A DNA stretch of 64,000 bases from NCBI GenBank assembly GCA_036763105.1, contig JBAIYS010000012.1:1-64000 (forward strand), in the 5' to 3' direction. Positions 16,172 through 25,617 of this stretch are shown here, piece after piece; position 1 is the first letter of the stretch; each line of letters opens with the position of its first letter. The notes below the pieces were generated by a model. The model was not told the origin of the DNA and searched no databases. It saw only the letters and a program-made list of their open reading frames with translations. Position numbers and translations under genes: made by a program. The DNA is from Peptococcaceae bacterium 1198_IL3148. Its GTDB lineage: Bacteria; Bacillota; Desulfotomaculia; Desulfotomaculales; Desulfohalotomaculaceae.

Positions 16172-16825
16172 TTAATGTAGCTTCAGTAATCCTAAGGCGA
16201 TTAAAATAAATCCCGGCAAAACCGCCATTTTTTTTCCGAGGCCGGTGGCAGCAAAGCCACTGCCCAACATCAACCCTGCATATGTTAACACAATATGACC
16301 TATCCCGACAACTATGGCCGTTAAAATTGGGTCAAATCCCATCATGGACACTGCAAACCCGGCACCAAAGGCGTCCATCGCCAGGGCCACCCCCAGTAAC
16401 AGTGCTTCCCGGGGACTGATGGTGCCGGACTTATCCAGGTCAGCTTTGGATGGTTCCCGCAGTATTTGGATTACCAAGCCAAAGGCTTTGATGCGGATTT
16501 GCATGATCTTTTGCTCAGTGGTTTCAATAACTTCTTCCTTTTCAATGACGGGCAGTTTGTGATCCTGCCAGGATTGAACCAGTACCCAGACACCGATGGT
16601 TAACAGTATCAAACCGCCTAAACGATGGGCGAAGGCTTCGGAAAGGCATCCCGCCAGCACATGGCCTAAAGCCATTGATAGGCTGATGGATAATACAGAC
16701 ATCATGCTGATGATCAGCAGCGAGGTGATTGGTATTTTAATTTTTCTCACACCATAGGCCACTCCGGTTCCCAAAGCATCCATGTTCAGTGCCAAGGCAA
16801 AGACGATTATTGTGAGCAATTCCAA
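16172..16825 (-). CDS. ytaF: Sporulation membrane protein YtaF (manganese efflux-like fold)
   Basis: A 217-residue membrane protein with two repeats of three helices joined by a charged loop (about 95-130, with RIKAFGLVIQILREPSKADLDKSG). The repeats ALALNMDALGTGVAYGVR and GVALAMDAFGAGFAVSMMG carry the paired Asp typical of YtaF and MntP. YtaF is a sporulation protein of unknown activity in Bacillus. I chose TTG 16825 because GGGAGGG lies 7 bases upstream; the longer open frame would overlap mutM and adds a soluble, unrelated head. Confidence 0.88.
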   Translation of the reverse strand: MELLTIIVFALALNMDALGTGVAYGVRKIKIPITSLLIISMMSVLSISLSMALGHVLAGCLSEAFAHRLGGLILLTIGVWVLVQSWQDHKLPVIEKEEVIETTEQKIMQIRIKAFGLVIQILREPSKADLDKSGTISPREALLLGVALAMDAFGAGFAVSMMGFDPILTAIVVGIGHIVLTYAGLMLGSGFAATGLGKKMAVLPGFILIALGLLKLH

Positions 16826-16896
16826 GGATTTTCCCTCCCATTTTGCGTTTGTCTTACTATATGGGAGGGATTGGTTGTTGGTGCATGTTTTACAGT

Positions 16897-17727
16897 TTAG
16901 CTCGGTTGTTGACATTGGGGGCAGTAGTATGAACTGCGGCCGCCCACTTTTTTGCGCAAAATCAGGTTGCCGCAGCGATGGCATGGTTCCCCTTCGCGGT
17001 TATATGCCTTCAGCAGATGCTGGTTACTGCCTTTATTGCCCAGGCCGTCAACGTAATCGCTAAAGGAAGTGCCGCGATTTTCAATTCCTTGGGTTAAAAC
17101 GCCAACAATGGCTTGATAAAGGCGGGCCATTTCTTCAGCATTCAACTCTGCCGCCAACCGTTCGGGGTGAATTTGGGCGCGATGCAGCGCTTCATCGGCG
17201 TAGATGTTGCCCAGTCCGGCCACAAAGGTTTGGTTTAGCAGTAACGGTTTAATTTTAGTGCGCCTTTTTTTCAGTGTCTGGTGCAGGTAATCGATGCTGA
17301 AGTCCCCGGTTAACGGTTCCGGGCCCAAGTCCTTTAGACCGGATAATTTTTTTAATTCTGCAGTGGGCAGCAGGTTGATGCGGCCAAAGCGGCGCATGTC
17401 CGCAAAGGCCAACCGGCTTTGATTGTCAAAATGAAACAGTAGATGGGTGTATTTGGGCGGTGGCTGGTCAGGGGTAAGATAAACCAGCCGACCGGTCATG
17501 CGCAAGTGAATTACCAACGTCAGTTGGTCAGATAAATTAATTATTAGGTACTTGCCCCGCCGTTGTAGATTTTCTACCTGCAATCCGTTTAAAATTGCCC
17601 GAAAACTTTCCGGCTGGTGGTCAACCACAACACTGGGTGCCAATACTTCAACATCAGATATTTTAAGACCAATAATCAGTTTTTCTAAAGAACGTTTAAC
17701 CGTTTCCACTTCGGGTAGTTCAGGCAT
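16897..17727 (-). CDS. mutM: Formamidopyrimidine-DNA glycosylase
   Basis: A 276-residue base-excision repair enzyme that removes 8-oxoguanine and nicks at the site. The catalytic N-terminus PELPEVETV is intact after removal of Met, RGKYLI carries the conserved lysine, and the C-terminal zinc finger has CHRCGN and YYCPQC. Length is normal. It starts 16 bases after polA, a common pairing in Firmicutes. Confidence 0.97.
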   Translation of the reverse strand: MPELPEVETVKRSLEKLIIGLKISDVEVLAPSVVVDHQPESFRAILNGLQVENLQRRGKYLIINLSDQLTLVIHLRMTGRLVYLTPDQPPPKYTHLLFHFDNQSRLAFADMRRFGRINLLPTAELKKLSGLKDLGPEPLTGDFSIDYLHQTLKKRRTKIKPLLLNQTFVAGLGNIYADEALHRAQIHPERLAAELNAEEMARLYQAIVGVLTQGIENRGTSFSDYVDGLGNKGSNQHLLKAYNREGEPCHRCGNLILRKKVGGRSSYYCPQCQQPS

Positions 17728-17742
17728 GGCTATGTCTCCTTT

Positions 17743-20382
17743 TTACACCGGTTTTACTTCGTGCCAGTTGGGCCCCACTTTAACATCCACCACCAGTGGT
17801 ACATCCAGCGCAATGGCGTTTCCCATGCAATCCCGTACCAACTCTATGAGCTCCGGTACTTCCTTTTCCGGCACGTCAAAGATCAATTCGTCGTGCACCT
17901 GCAGCATCATTTGGGCCTTTAACTTTCTTTTGACCAATTCCTGTTGGGTTCTAACCATAGCCAGTTTGATAATGTCTGCGGCGCTGCCTTGGATGGGTGT
18001 GTTCATGGCGGTGCGTTCCCCAAAGCTGCGGGCCATGCGGTTGGGACTGAAGAGGTCCGGCAGGTAACGGCGACGATTTAGTAGTGTAGTGACGTAACCC
18101 TTTTCCTTTGCTTCGGCTACCGTGCGGTCAATGTAGTCCTTGACACCGGGGCAGCGGGCAAAGAAGTTTTCAATGTACCGTTTGGCTTCGGCCCGGCTCA
18201 CTTTAATATCTCGGGCTAATCCAAAGTCACTGATGCCATAGACAATGCCAAAGTTAACTGCCTTGGCTCGGCTGCGCATTTCTTTGGTCACCTCATTCGC
18301 CGGTACGCCAAATACTTCCGCGGCGGTGCGGGTGTGAATGTCCTGGCCGGTGTTAAAGGCCTCCAAAAAGCCGGCGTCCCCGGCAATATGGGCCAACACC
18401 CGCAGTTCAATTTGGGAATAGTCCGCCGTCAAAATGACATTGTGCTGATGCCGGGGCACAAAGACTTTGCGAATGCGCCGACCCAATTCCAACCGAATGG
18501 GGATGTTTTGCAAGTTCGGCTCGGCACTGGACAACCTGCCAGTGGCGGTCACCGTTTGATGCAATGTGGTGTGGATGCGACCGGTTTGGGCACTAATTAG
18601 GTTGGCCAGTCCATCGGCATAGGTGGACTTGAGTTTGGCCAATTGTCGGTGTTGTAAAATTTTGTCCACTATGTCATGTTTTTCGGCCAATTCTTCCAAA
18701 ACTGAAGCATCGGTGGAGTAACCGGTTTTGGTTTTTTTAATCACCGGTAGTTTCAGCTTTTCAAACAAAATTTTACCCAACTGTTTGGGGGAGTTGATGT
18801 TAAACTCTTCGCCGGCCAGTTGATAAATCTCACTGGTTAAGGTGTCGATACTTTGGCCCAACTCGGCACTCATTTCGGTCAGTATGTGCTTGTCCACCGC
18901 CACGCCAATGATCTCCATATTGGCCAATATCTTTACCAACGGCAACTCCACTTCATAAAACAACCGCTCCTCCTGCAGATCCTGCAGTTTTTGGTGTAAT
19001 TTAGGCACCAGTTTATGAATGGCATCGGCACTGGCGGGCAAAGCCACTTCGCCCTCGGTGGGCAGCACCACACCCAGCTTTTCCATGGCAATGTCCGTTA
19101 AGTCCAGGTTGGGCGAGGCCGGATTCAACAGGTAAGAGGCCACCATGGTATCAAAACCCAGTTTTTCGATGCCGATGTCATGGCGGTGCAGCAACCAAAG
19201 GTTGTGTTTGCCATCATGACAGTAGATGGAAATTTGCTCATGCTGACAAATTTCTTTCAGTACTTGCAGATGTTCCGGTTTGCCCTCGATGGGTAGATGG
19301 AAAACTTGATCATCGGTGGCAATGGCGGCGGCATCGACGCCAGTTTCTTTAGTGCCCTTTAACGCCAGAGATATCCGGCTGGCATTGCGCACCGTTTGTA
19401 ATAATTCCGTTAAATGGTCCGGTTTGGTTACTTTTTGGTAGTTGACTTTATAGGTGGTCACGGCCGGCTGACTTTCGCCTTCATGCTGAGCTCGGTTGGC
19501 TTTGCCCCCCGGCTGGTTGCCGGCAATGATTGATTTAACCAGTTGTTTGAATTCCAGTTCGGTAAACAACTCCAGCAGTTTTTGATAATCGGGACCGGTA
19601 TATTTGCAAGCCACCCAATCTATGTCAATGGGCGCATTCAACTCGATGGTGGCAAGTTTTCGGGACAACAGGGCTTGGTCACGATATTGCTGAAACTTTT
19701 CCTTTTGTTTTTTTGGTAATTCCTCGGTATTGGCTAAGATGTCATCTAAAGTGGTGTATTTTTGCAGTAATTTTGCTGCTGTTTTTTCACCTATGCCCGG
19801 CACACCGGGAATGTTGTCGGAACTATCGCCGGTTAACGCCCGAAAATCGATAAATTGATTGGGATAAACGCCATAACGCTCCCAAACTTTGCCTTCATCG
19901 TAGACATCAATCTCGGTGATGCCTTTGCGATTTATTAACACTTTGGTGCGAGGGGATACCAACTGAAATGCATCCCGGTCACCGGTAACAATAAAGGTTT
20001 GCAAACCCTTGGCCTCTGCCTGGGTGGCGATGGTGCCGATGATATCGTCACCTTCATAGCCCTCCAGTTCAAAAATGGGAATGCCCATGGCGTTTAATAT
20101 ATCCTTAATGATGGGGAACTGGGGTCTTAGTTCATCGGGCATTGCTTTGCGGTTGGCTTTGTAATCGGCAAATTGTTCGTTGCGAAAGGTTACCCGCCCT
20201 TTATCAAAGGCCACCGCCGCAAAATCCGGCTGTTGTTCTTCCAAAACCTTCATCAACATGGTGGTAAAGCCATAAGCGGCATTGGTAATTAATCCTTTGC
20301 TGGTGGTGAGTAGCGGTAGAGCATGGAAGGCCCGGTAGGCCAAACTGTTTCCGTCCACCACAAGTAATTTATCTTGAGACAC
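17743..20382 (-). CDS. polA: DNA polymerase I
   Basis: An 879-residue family A polymerase. It has an N-terminal 5'-3' exonuclease (VVDGNSLAYRAFHALP, GDSSDNIPGVPGIGEKTA), a central region and a polymerase domain with motifs DYSQIELRVLAHIAG (A), RSRAKAVNFGIVYGIS (B) and QVHDELIFDV (C). The central 3'-5' exonuclease fold has SLALKGTKE where the DxE dyad should be, so proofreading is probably lost, as in Bacillus and Thermus enzymes. GTG 20382 has AGGAAGGT at good spacing; TTG 20388 is only two bases from it. It heads the minus-strand repair group. Confidence 0.96.
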   Translation of the reverse strand: MSQDKLLVVDGNSLAYRAFHALPLLTTSKGLITNAAYGFTTMLMKVLEEQQPDFAAVAFDKGRVTFRNEQFADYKANRKAMPDELRPQFPIIKDILNAMGIPIFELEGYEGDDIIGTIATQAEAKGLQTFIVTGDRDAFQLVSPRTKVLINRKGITEIDVYDEGKVWERYGVYPNQFIDFRALTGDSSDNIPGVPGIGEKTAAKLLQKYTTLDDILANTEELPKKQKEKFQQYRDQALLSRKLATIELNAPIDIDWVACKYTGPDYQKLLELFTELEFKQLVKSIIAGNQPGGKANRAQHEGESQPAVTTYKVNYQKVTKPDHLTELLQTVRNASRISLALKGTKETGVDAAAIATDDQVFHLPIEGKPEHLQVLKEICQHEQISIYCHDGKHNLWLLHRHDIGIEKLGFDTMVASYLLNPASPNLDLTDIAMEKLGVVLPTEGEVALPASADAIHKLVPKLHQKLQDLQEERLFYEVELPLVKILANMEIIGVAVDKHILTEMSAELGQSIDTLTSEIYQLAGEEFNINSPKQLGKILFEKLKLPVIKKTKTGYSTDASVLEELAEKHDIVDKILQHRQLAKLKSTYADGLANLISAQTGRIHTTLHQTVTATGRLSSAEPNLQNIPIRLELGRRIRKVFVPRHQHNVILTADYSQIELRVLAHIAGDAGFLEAFNTGQDIHTRTAAEVFGVPANEVTKEMRSRAKAVNFGIVYGISDFGLARDIKVSRAEAKRYIENFFARCPGVKDYIDRTVAEAKEKGYVTTLLNRRRYLPDLFSPNRMARSFGERTAMNTPIQGSAADIIKLAMVRTQQELVKRKLKAQMMLQVHDELIFDVPEKEVPELIELVRDCMGNAIALDVPLVVDVKVGPNWHEVKPV

Positions 20383-20510
20383 AATCAAGCACCTTCCTCA
20401 TTTTATCTTCTATATTATTTTCACCGTTGTGATTCATAATACCTGCCGGCAGGACTTTAGATCAGCCCCCTAGAATTATATCTAAAAAATTATATTAGAG
20501 GTGGTTTTTT

Positions 20511-21947
20511 TTGCTTAGAGGACTGACTTTTGCTTTAACGCTAATTTTATCTTTGGTTACTATAAAGCCGGCGATGGCTTTTGATAACTATTTAGATGGA
20601 GTGACCACATTGGAAGAGGTGATGGATTACACCCTCACCAATCATGTGTCCGGCCCATCCTTAGATGATTTAGTAAATGGTGCCATTGAAGGCATGTTGG
20701 AAACCCTAGATGATCCCTATACAGAGTATATGACCGCAGATACCTTGAAGGAATTTACTCATTCTTTAAATGGGGATTATGTGGGCATTGGTGTCCAGGT
20801 TGAAGCGGCCAATGGCTATGCCAAAATAGTTGATGTTTTTGCCGATTCACCGGCCCAAAGGGCAGGCCTTAAAGTGGGCGATATTATTGTTGCCGTCGAT
20901 GGGGAAGATGTCTATAAAAAACCCCTCAGCAGTATTGTGGATAAAATCCTGGGGGATGAAAATACTCCGGTTAAAATCACCATTCGCCGGGCGTATGACA
21001 TTGAAGTTACGTTGTACCGACAAGCGGTGAAGACAAATACAGTTAAAACCAACATCGAAGATAATATTGCCCATATCCAAGTAACCAGTTTTGGAGACGA
21101 CACCGCTGAGCAATTTAATTCAGCAGTAAGTCAAGCAGTCAGTCAAAACGTTAAGGGAATAATTATCGATCTGCGGGATAACCCCGGAGGTTATGTGGTA
21201 ACCGCAGTGCAAATGGCCGCTAACTTTTTGCCGGCCGGAACGGAACTGGTCAGTATGGTGGAGCGTTCAGGGGCAGAAACCACCTACCCGATTTTTGGAG
21301 ACCGCCAGTTGGTGGATGTACCCATTGTGATGCTAATTAACGAGAACTCCGCCAGTGCCTCGGAAATTTTGGCCGGTGCTTTGCAACACTATCAAAAGGC
21401 TCAATTGGTTGGGCAACAAACCTATGGCAAGGGTACGGTGCAAACGGTAATTGGTTTATCCAATGGCGGTGCTTTAAAATTAACGGTGGCCAAATACCAA
21501 CTGCCTAACGGCCAGTTTATTGACGGAATGGGCCTCACCCCCGATGTTAAAGTTAAAACTCCGGAGTTGCAATTGTTTCGAGCCAAGCAACTGCTTCAAT
21601 CAACTGATGAACCAATAACCCTTAAGTTAAATGTGGGCCAACACCATGCCACCATAAATGGCCAAGGGCTGAATATCCAAAGCGCCCCTTATGTTCACAA
21701 CTCTGTTTATTATCTGCCGTTATGCCTGGTGATGGAAACCTTTGGCTATCAAGTGGAGTGGAATCAAGGGCGTAATGGTGTTACAATGGTTCGGGGTGGT
21801 AAGCAATTATTTGTACCGTTAAAGGGCGATACAGTGCATCCGGTGGCAGTAAAGAACGGGGTTTCCTACCTTTCCACAGCGGACATCGCTCAACTGGGTG
21901 TAAAGTGTCAAATCGATGGCCAGTCCATTATAATTACAGAAGACTAA
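20511..21947 (+). CDS. S41 carboxyl-terminal processing protease with PDZ domain
   Basis: A 478-residue exported protease. A signal peptide (1-23, ending AMA) is followed by the CtpA/Prc fold: PDZ domain (about 90-165, GIGVQVEAANGYAKI), then the protease core with LRDNPGGYV, nucleophile Ser near 282 in NENSASASEI and general base Lys 307 in TYGKGTV. The last 90 residues (LPLCLVMETFGYQVEW, then VPLKGD) form a copper-amine-oxidase-N-like cell wall domain. TTG 20511 follows AGAGGTGG. It is divergent from polA. CtpB-type proteases signal in sporulation, but this role is not shown here. Confidence 0.92.
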   Translation: MLRGLTFALTLILSLVTIKPAMAFDNYLDGVTTLEEVMDYTLTNHVSGPSLDDLVNGAIEGMLETLDDPYTEYMTADTLKEFTHSLNGDYVGIGVQVEAANGYAKIVDVFADSPAQRAGLKVGDIIVAVDGEDVYKKPLSSIVDKILGDENTPVKITIRRAYDIEVTLYRQAVKTNTVKTNIEDNIAHIQVTSFGDDTAEQFNSAVSQAVSQNVKGIIIDLRDNPGGYVVTAVQMAANFLPAGTELVSMVERSGAETTYPIFGDRQLVDVPIVMLINENSASASEILAGALQHYQKAQLVGQQTYGKGTVQTVIGLSNGGALKLTVAKYQLPNGQFIDGMGLTPDVKVKTPELQLFRAKQLLQSTDEPITLKLNVGQHHATINGQGLNIQSAPYVHNSVYYLPLCLVMETFGYQVEWNQGRNGVTMVRGGKQLFVPLKGDTVHPVAVKNGVSYLSTADIAQLGVKCQIDGQSIIITED

Positions 21948-21989
21948 TAATCGCCCCAATGGCATAACTTTATTCAGTAGGGGGTGAGT

Positions 21990-22616
21990 TTGCTGTTAGA
22001 TGCGGTGTATTTATTTATTGAAGAAAGTTTTGCCTGGGTTACCGACTTTATCATTGCCCTGGGTTACTGGGGCCTGTTTTTTGGTATGGCCATAGAAAGT
22101 GCTAATATTCCGCTACCCAGTGAGTTGATTTTACCCTTTGGTGGTTATTTGGTTTCCATAGGCCGGCTGGACTTTTGGGGTGCGGTGATGGCCGGCACTG
22201 TTGGGGGTACCTCTGGTTCGGTGGTTTCCTATTATCTGGGATTGCGTGGCGGCCGTCCACTGCTGATTAAGTACGGTCGCTATGTGGGCTTGTCCAGAAG
22301 CAAGCTGGATGTGGCCGACCGTTGGTTTGCCCGCTACGGGGAAGCCACAGTTTTTTTTACCAGGTTAATGCCCATTGTGCGCACTTTTATTTCTTTGCCC
22401 GCTGGCATAGCGGGAATGAATTTTAAAAGGTTTGTCTTTTATACATTCCTTGGCAGTTTACCGTGGAGCGTTATGTTGGTATATGTTGGGGTTAAATTGG
22501 GAGAAAACTGGCAACTAATCAAACCGTGGTTCCATCGTTTAGATGCGGTGGTTGCCGGAGGTATTGTGGTGGCACTGATCTATTTTATCGTGAAGCGCCG
22601 CAGATCTCGGTGGTAA
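21990..22616 (+). CDS. DedA family membrane protein
   Basis: A roughly 208-residue polytopic membrane protein of the DedA/VTT superfamily, thought to act as lipid (undecaprenyl phosphate or phosphatidylethanolamine) flippases. It has GLFFGMAIESANIPLPSELI, the glycine-rich GGTSGSVVSYYLGLRGG, and the FTRLMPIVRTFISLPAGIAGM motif with the essential Arg. The Shine-Dalgarno AGGGGGTGA directs initiation at TTG 21990; GTG 21984 lies inside it. It is followed 22 bases later by a PAP2 phosphatase, a fitting partner in undecaprenyl phosphate recycling. Confidence 0.9.
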   Translation: MLLDAVYLFIEESFAWVTDFIIALGYWGLFFGMAIESANIPLPSELILPFGGYLVSIGRLDFWGAVMAGTVGGTSGSVVSYYLGLRGGRPLLIKYGRYVGLSRSKLDVADRWFARYGEATVFFTRLMPIVRTFISLPAGIAGMNFKRFVFYTFLGSLPWSVMLVYVGVKLGENWQLIKPWFHRLDAVVAGGIVVALIYFIVKRRRSRW

Positions 22617-22638
22617 CTTAAGGGGGAAATGATTTAAT

Positions 22639-23229
22639 TTGCTACAACATGTTCTAGCGATATTGCAACAAATTGATGCAGATGCCTTTATGCAGGTCTA
22701 TCAATGGCGCCAACCACTATTGGACCAAGTAATGCCCTGGGTTACCCATTTGGGTTCCGGCGGAGTGTTGTGGCTGGGTTGGGCACTGTTGTTATTTGTA
22801 TTTGGCTCCACCCGGGACAAAAGGGCGGCCATATTAACGGTGGTTGCTTTAACCGTTAGCTTTATCATTTCCCAAGAATTAATTAAGGAACTGGTGGGTC
22901 GCAATCGGCCTTATTTAACGCTGGATGGGGTGGTGACATTGGTACACCCGTTAAATTCCACATCATTTCCATCGGGACACACCACCACCTCCTTTGCCTG
23001 TGCGGTGGTGTTGGCCAGAACCTGGGGTAGGATGCCGCCACTGCCCATCATGCTGGCGGCACTGATTGGTTTTTCTAGAATTTATGTGGGTGTCCACTAT
23101 CCAACGGATGTGATTGTGGGCGGGTTAATTGGCATTGTTTGCGGTGAAGTAATCTGTCGCCTGGCGGCTAAGAAGTATCCAGAAATTAAGATATATCATA
23201 GAACAGGTAGCAGGGATTACAGTGCTTAG
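22639..23229 (+). CDS. PAP2 family membrane phosphatase
   Basis: A 196-residue membrane phosphatase of the PAP2/BcrC type, probably dephosphorylating undecaprenyl pyrophosphate or phosphatidic substrates on the outer face. The three motifs are present: KELVGRNRPYL, SFPSGHTTTSF and GFSRIYVGVHYPTDVIVG, with several hydrophobic helices. TTG 22639 follows AGGGGGA. It is likely co-transcribed with the dedA gene. The terminator hairpin overlaps its last codons. Confidence 0.92.
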   Translation: MLQHVLAILQQIDADAFMQVYQWRQPLLDQVMPWVTHLGSGGVLWLGWALLLFVFGSTRDKRAAILTVVALTVSFIISQELIKELVGRNRPYLTLDGVVTLVHPLNSTSFPSGHTTTSFACAVVLARTWGRMPPLPIMLAALIGFSRIYVGVHYPTDVIVGGLIGIVCGEVICRLAAKKYPEIKIYHRTGSRDYSA

Positions 23230-23246
23230 TAATCCCTGCTTTTTTC
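23209..23246 (+). terminator. Terminator overlapping the end of the PAP2 gene
   Basis: A 12-bp stem (23209-23220 with 23229-23240) with an 8-base loop, then TTTTTCTTT. The left arm and loop encode the last codons and stop of the PAP2 gene. Confidence 0.9.
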
Positions 23247-23303
23247 TTTGTACCGTATAAAGGATAAACACCGGGGAAACATATTTTTATCATCTCAAAC
23301 GGT

Positions 23304-24074
23304 TTAATCTGTTATCCCTGGCCCGTATTCCAGTAACTGGGACACCGTGACCAATTTGTAACCTTGTTCCTTTAAACCATCTAAAATTACCGGTAATGCC
23401 TCGGGAGTGCGGTCACAGACATCGCTGGCATGCATTAAAATAATGTCTCCAGGGTGAACGCCTTTTAACACCCGCTGGGCAATTTGATCGGCAGTGCGGT
23501 CTTTAAACCAGTCCAGTGAATCGGTATCCCATTGAATGACGGTGTAGTTTACTTCATTGGCAGCTTCTAACACAGCGCCTCGCCAAGCGCCATTGGGGCA
23601 ACGAATTAGTTGGGCCTCTTGACCGGTGGCTTTTTTAATGTTTTTATGGGCATTCAAAATGTTTTCTTTAATTTGCTCCTTTGATAGTTTATCCAGGTCA
23701 ACATGTTCATGGCCGTGGCTGGCCACCTCATGTCCTTCGGCAGCAACGCGTTTGGGTATTTCCGGGTACTTTAATGCCGCTGGCCCGGACATAAAGAAAG
23801 TGCAACGAATGTTCCTTTCCTTTAAAATATCTAGGATTGGCTCGGCAACGGCAGTTCCGTAGCTCCAGTCAAAAGTTAATGCCACCACTTTTTCATCGGT
23901 TTTGACCTGATAATAGGCTGTGGCCTGTGGTTTGACAGCACCTTTGCTGGTGGTACTGATTACATCCGGTGCTTTGTAAATCACTGTGGTAAACATTACA
24001 GCCACCACCGTCACCGCCACTATCAGCGGTAGGCGTCGGCGCCATTTGTTTAGATTGAGAATCCATACTTTCAA
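23304..24074 (-). CDS. Polysaccharide deacetylase, PdaB-like sporulation protein
   Basis: A 256-residue exported deacetylase with an N-terminal signal anchor (about 15-33) and a NodB fold. Motif 1 reads ALTFDWSYGT, with the first catalytic Asp kept and the second replaced, as in PdaB-like proteins. Motif 2 is EVASHGHEHVDL (both metal His), motif 3 is RCPNGAW and the final metal-side motif is ILMHASD. PdaB acts on the spore cortex or its precursor in Bacillus. It is convergent with PAP2 and divergent from the dacF-like gene. Confidence 0.86.
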   Translation of the reverse strand: MKVWILNLNKWRRRLPLIVAVTVVAVMFTTVIYKAPDVISTTSKGAVKPQATAYYQVKTDEKVVALTFDWSYGTAVAEPILDILKERNIRCTFFMSGPAALKYPEIPKRVAAEGHEVASHGHEHVDLDKLSKEQIKENILNAHKNIKKATGQEAQLIRCPNGAWRGAVLEAANEVNYTVIQWDTDSLDWFKDRTADQIAQRVLKGVHPGDIILMHASDVCDRTPEALPVILDGLKEQGYKLVTVSQLLEYGPGITD

Positions 24075-24186
24075 AAAAGTTTCACCACCTTTTAATATTT
24101 TCTAACATATACATATTTTGCTAAATGGCAATCTAGCACCGCAATGTCTTGTCAATAAATGGAAACAAAAATGGGAGGTTGCATCT

Positions 24187-25320
24187 TTGAAGTTGAGGAT
24201 TAAACAGATATTTATTTCAATTGTGCTAATGGTGTCACTGATCACCCAAGCCCTGTGCCCCACGGTCAGTGAAGGGGCGGAACCCCAAATCACCGCCGAT
24301 GCAGCGATATTAATGGATGCCAAAACCGGACAGATTTTTTATGCTAAAAATCCGGACAAGCAACGGGCACCGGCCAGTTTAACCAAAATCATGACAGCAA
24401 TTTTGGCCATTGAGTTGGGCAATCTTGACGAAGTGGTGACCGTTGGTGAAAGGGCCCAGAACATATATATTGGTCAGCAAATAGATTTGCAAGCCGGTGA
24501 AAAAATAAAACTGGCAGAATTGGTCAAAGCGGCCCTATTGTACTCCGCTAACGATTCCACCGTGGCCATCGCTGAACATGTGGGCGGGTCCCACGATCAC
24601 TTTGTACAATTAATGAATCAAAAGGCTTTGGCTTTGGGGTTGCTGGACACCAGGTTCGTGAACACCAATGGTTATTCGGTACCAAACCACTATTCCACCG
24701 CTTACGACTTGGCTTTGCTCACTAAATACGCTTTAAACAACCCCACCTTTGCTCAAATTGTCAAAACCAAGGAAACCACCATTCATTGGGTTGACAGCCA
24801 GCGTACCAGGAATATTAAAAATACCAATAAACTCTTGCAGAATGACTATCCCGGGGTGGATGGAGTGAAAACCGGCACCACCTCAAGGGCAGGCAACTGT
24901 GTAATTGCTTCTGCCACCCGCAATAACCAGCAATTGATCGCTGTGGTATTACACAGCCGCAACCGGTTTAAAGATGCAGAAAAACTGTTGGAGTATGGCT
25001 TTAACGACTTTGCCGAACAAACTGCGGTGGCCGGGGGACAAGTATTTGGCGATATAACGGTGGGTAACGGTGTGATGTCCCATGTGAAATTAGTGGCAGC
25101 ACAGGATCTGTCGGTACAGGTGCCCAAGGAAGACGGTAACGTTAGTTTACAGGTTCATGTGCCAGGTAAGGTAACCGCTCCAGTAACAAAGGGTCAACAG
25201 TTGGGCTATGTATCGGTAAGTTTTGATGGGCGAGATATGGGCCAGGTGCCTCTGGTGGCCCAGCAAACAATCAAGGCCCAAACTAGGCTCCATAAGTTTT
25301 GGTATCGGTTGACAGATTAA
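24187..25320 (+). CDS. D-alanyl-D-alanine carboxypeptidase (DacF/PBP5 family)
   Basis: A 377-residue low-molecular-weight penicillin-binding protein. The signal peptide (1-30) is followed by the serine peptidase domain with SLTK (S64, K67), SAN in LLYSANDST and KTG in VDGVKTGTTS, and a C-terminal beta domain ending in a basic amphipathic helix (TIKAQTRLHKFWYRL) that would hold it to the membrane. I chose TTG 24187 behind GGGAGGTT; about 23 codons of open frame upstream lack a signal. It likely trims cortex or wall peptidoglycan. Confidence 0.94.
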   Translation: MKLRIKQIFISIVLMVSLITQALCPTVSEGAEPQITADAAILMDAKTGQIFYAKNPDKQRAPASLTKIMTAILAIELGNLDEVVTVGERAQNIYIGQQIDLQAGEKIKLAELVKAALLYSANDSTVAIAEHVGGSHDHFVQLMNQKALALGLLDTRFVNTNGYSVPNHYSTAYDLALLTKYALNNPTFAQIVKTKETTIHWVDSQRTRNIKNTNKLLQNDYPGVDGVKTGTTSRAGNCVIASATRNNQQLIAVVLHSRNRFKDAEKLLEYGFNDFAEQTAVAGGQVFGDITVGNGVMSHVKLVAAQDLSVQVPKEDGNVSLQVHVPGKVTAPVTKGQQLGYVSVSFDGRDMGQVPLVAQQTIKAQTRLHKFWYRLTD

Positions 25321-25337
25321 TAATGGGGTAAAAACAC

Positions 25338-25366
25338 TTGACTTTTTCCTTTATATGCTACATAAT
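25338..25366 (+). promoter_or_regulatory. Promoter for tRNA-Val
   Basis: TTGACT (25338-25343), 17 bases, CATAAT (25361-25366), ending 20 bases before the mature tRNA. Confidence 0.6.
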
Positions 25367-25386
25367 ATATTTTGCCTTGATAAAAT

Positions 25387-25463
25387 GGGACGTTAGCTCA
25401 GATGGTTAGAGTGCTGCGTTGACATCGCAGAGGTCACTGGTTCGATTCCAGTACGTCCCACCA
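25387..25463 (+). tRNA. tRNA-Val (anticodon GAC)
   Basis: A 77-base tRNA including encoded CCA. The acceptor GGGACGT pairs with ACGTCCC, the anticodon stem is CTGCG/CGCAG with loop TTGACAT, and the T-arm contains GGTTCGATTCC. Its 3' two-thirds are repeated at 27031-27081. Confidence 0.96.
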
Positions 25464-25474
25464 TTAAAATATTT

Positions 25475-25511
25475 AGGGTAGATACAAATTTGTATCTACC
25501 CTTTACTTTTT
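25475..25511 (+). terminator. Terminator after tRNA-Val
   Basis: A perfect 28-base palindrome (25475-25502) followed by TTACTTTTT. Confidence 0.85.
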
Positions 25512-25555
25512 ATTAGTTAATACACATACAAAAATGCGCCACCGAATTATAAATA

Positions 25556-25584
25556 TTGACTAAAAATTAATGCATATATATAAT
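25556..25584 (+). promoter_or_regulatory. Promoter of the MarR-family gene
   Basis: TTGACT (25556-25561), 17 bases, TATAAT (25579-25584). The palindromic operator begins two bases later, so bound repressor would block the start site. Confidence 0.75.
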
Positions 25585-25586
25585 AT

Positions 25587-25602
25587 AGTTGTCACGACAA
25601 CT
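25587..25602. promoter_or_regulatory. Operator 1 of the MarR-family regulator (predicted)
   Basis: AGTTGTC-AC-GACAACT, a 7-bp arm palindrome directly downstream of the -10 box of the marR-like gene. The core AGTTGT-N4-ACAACT recurs at 26060-26075. Confidence 0.7.
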
Positions 25603-25617
25603 GAGGTGATGATAAAA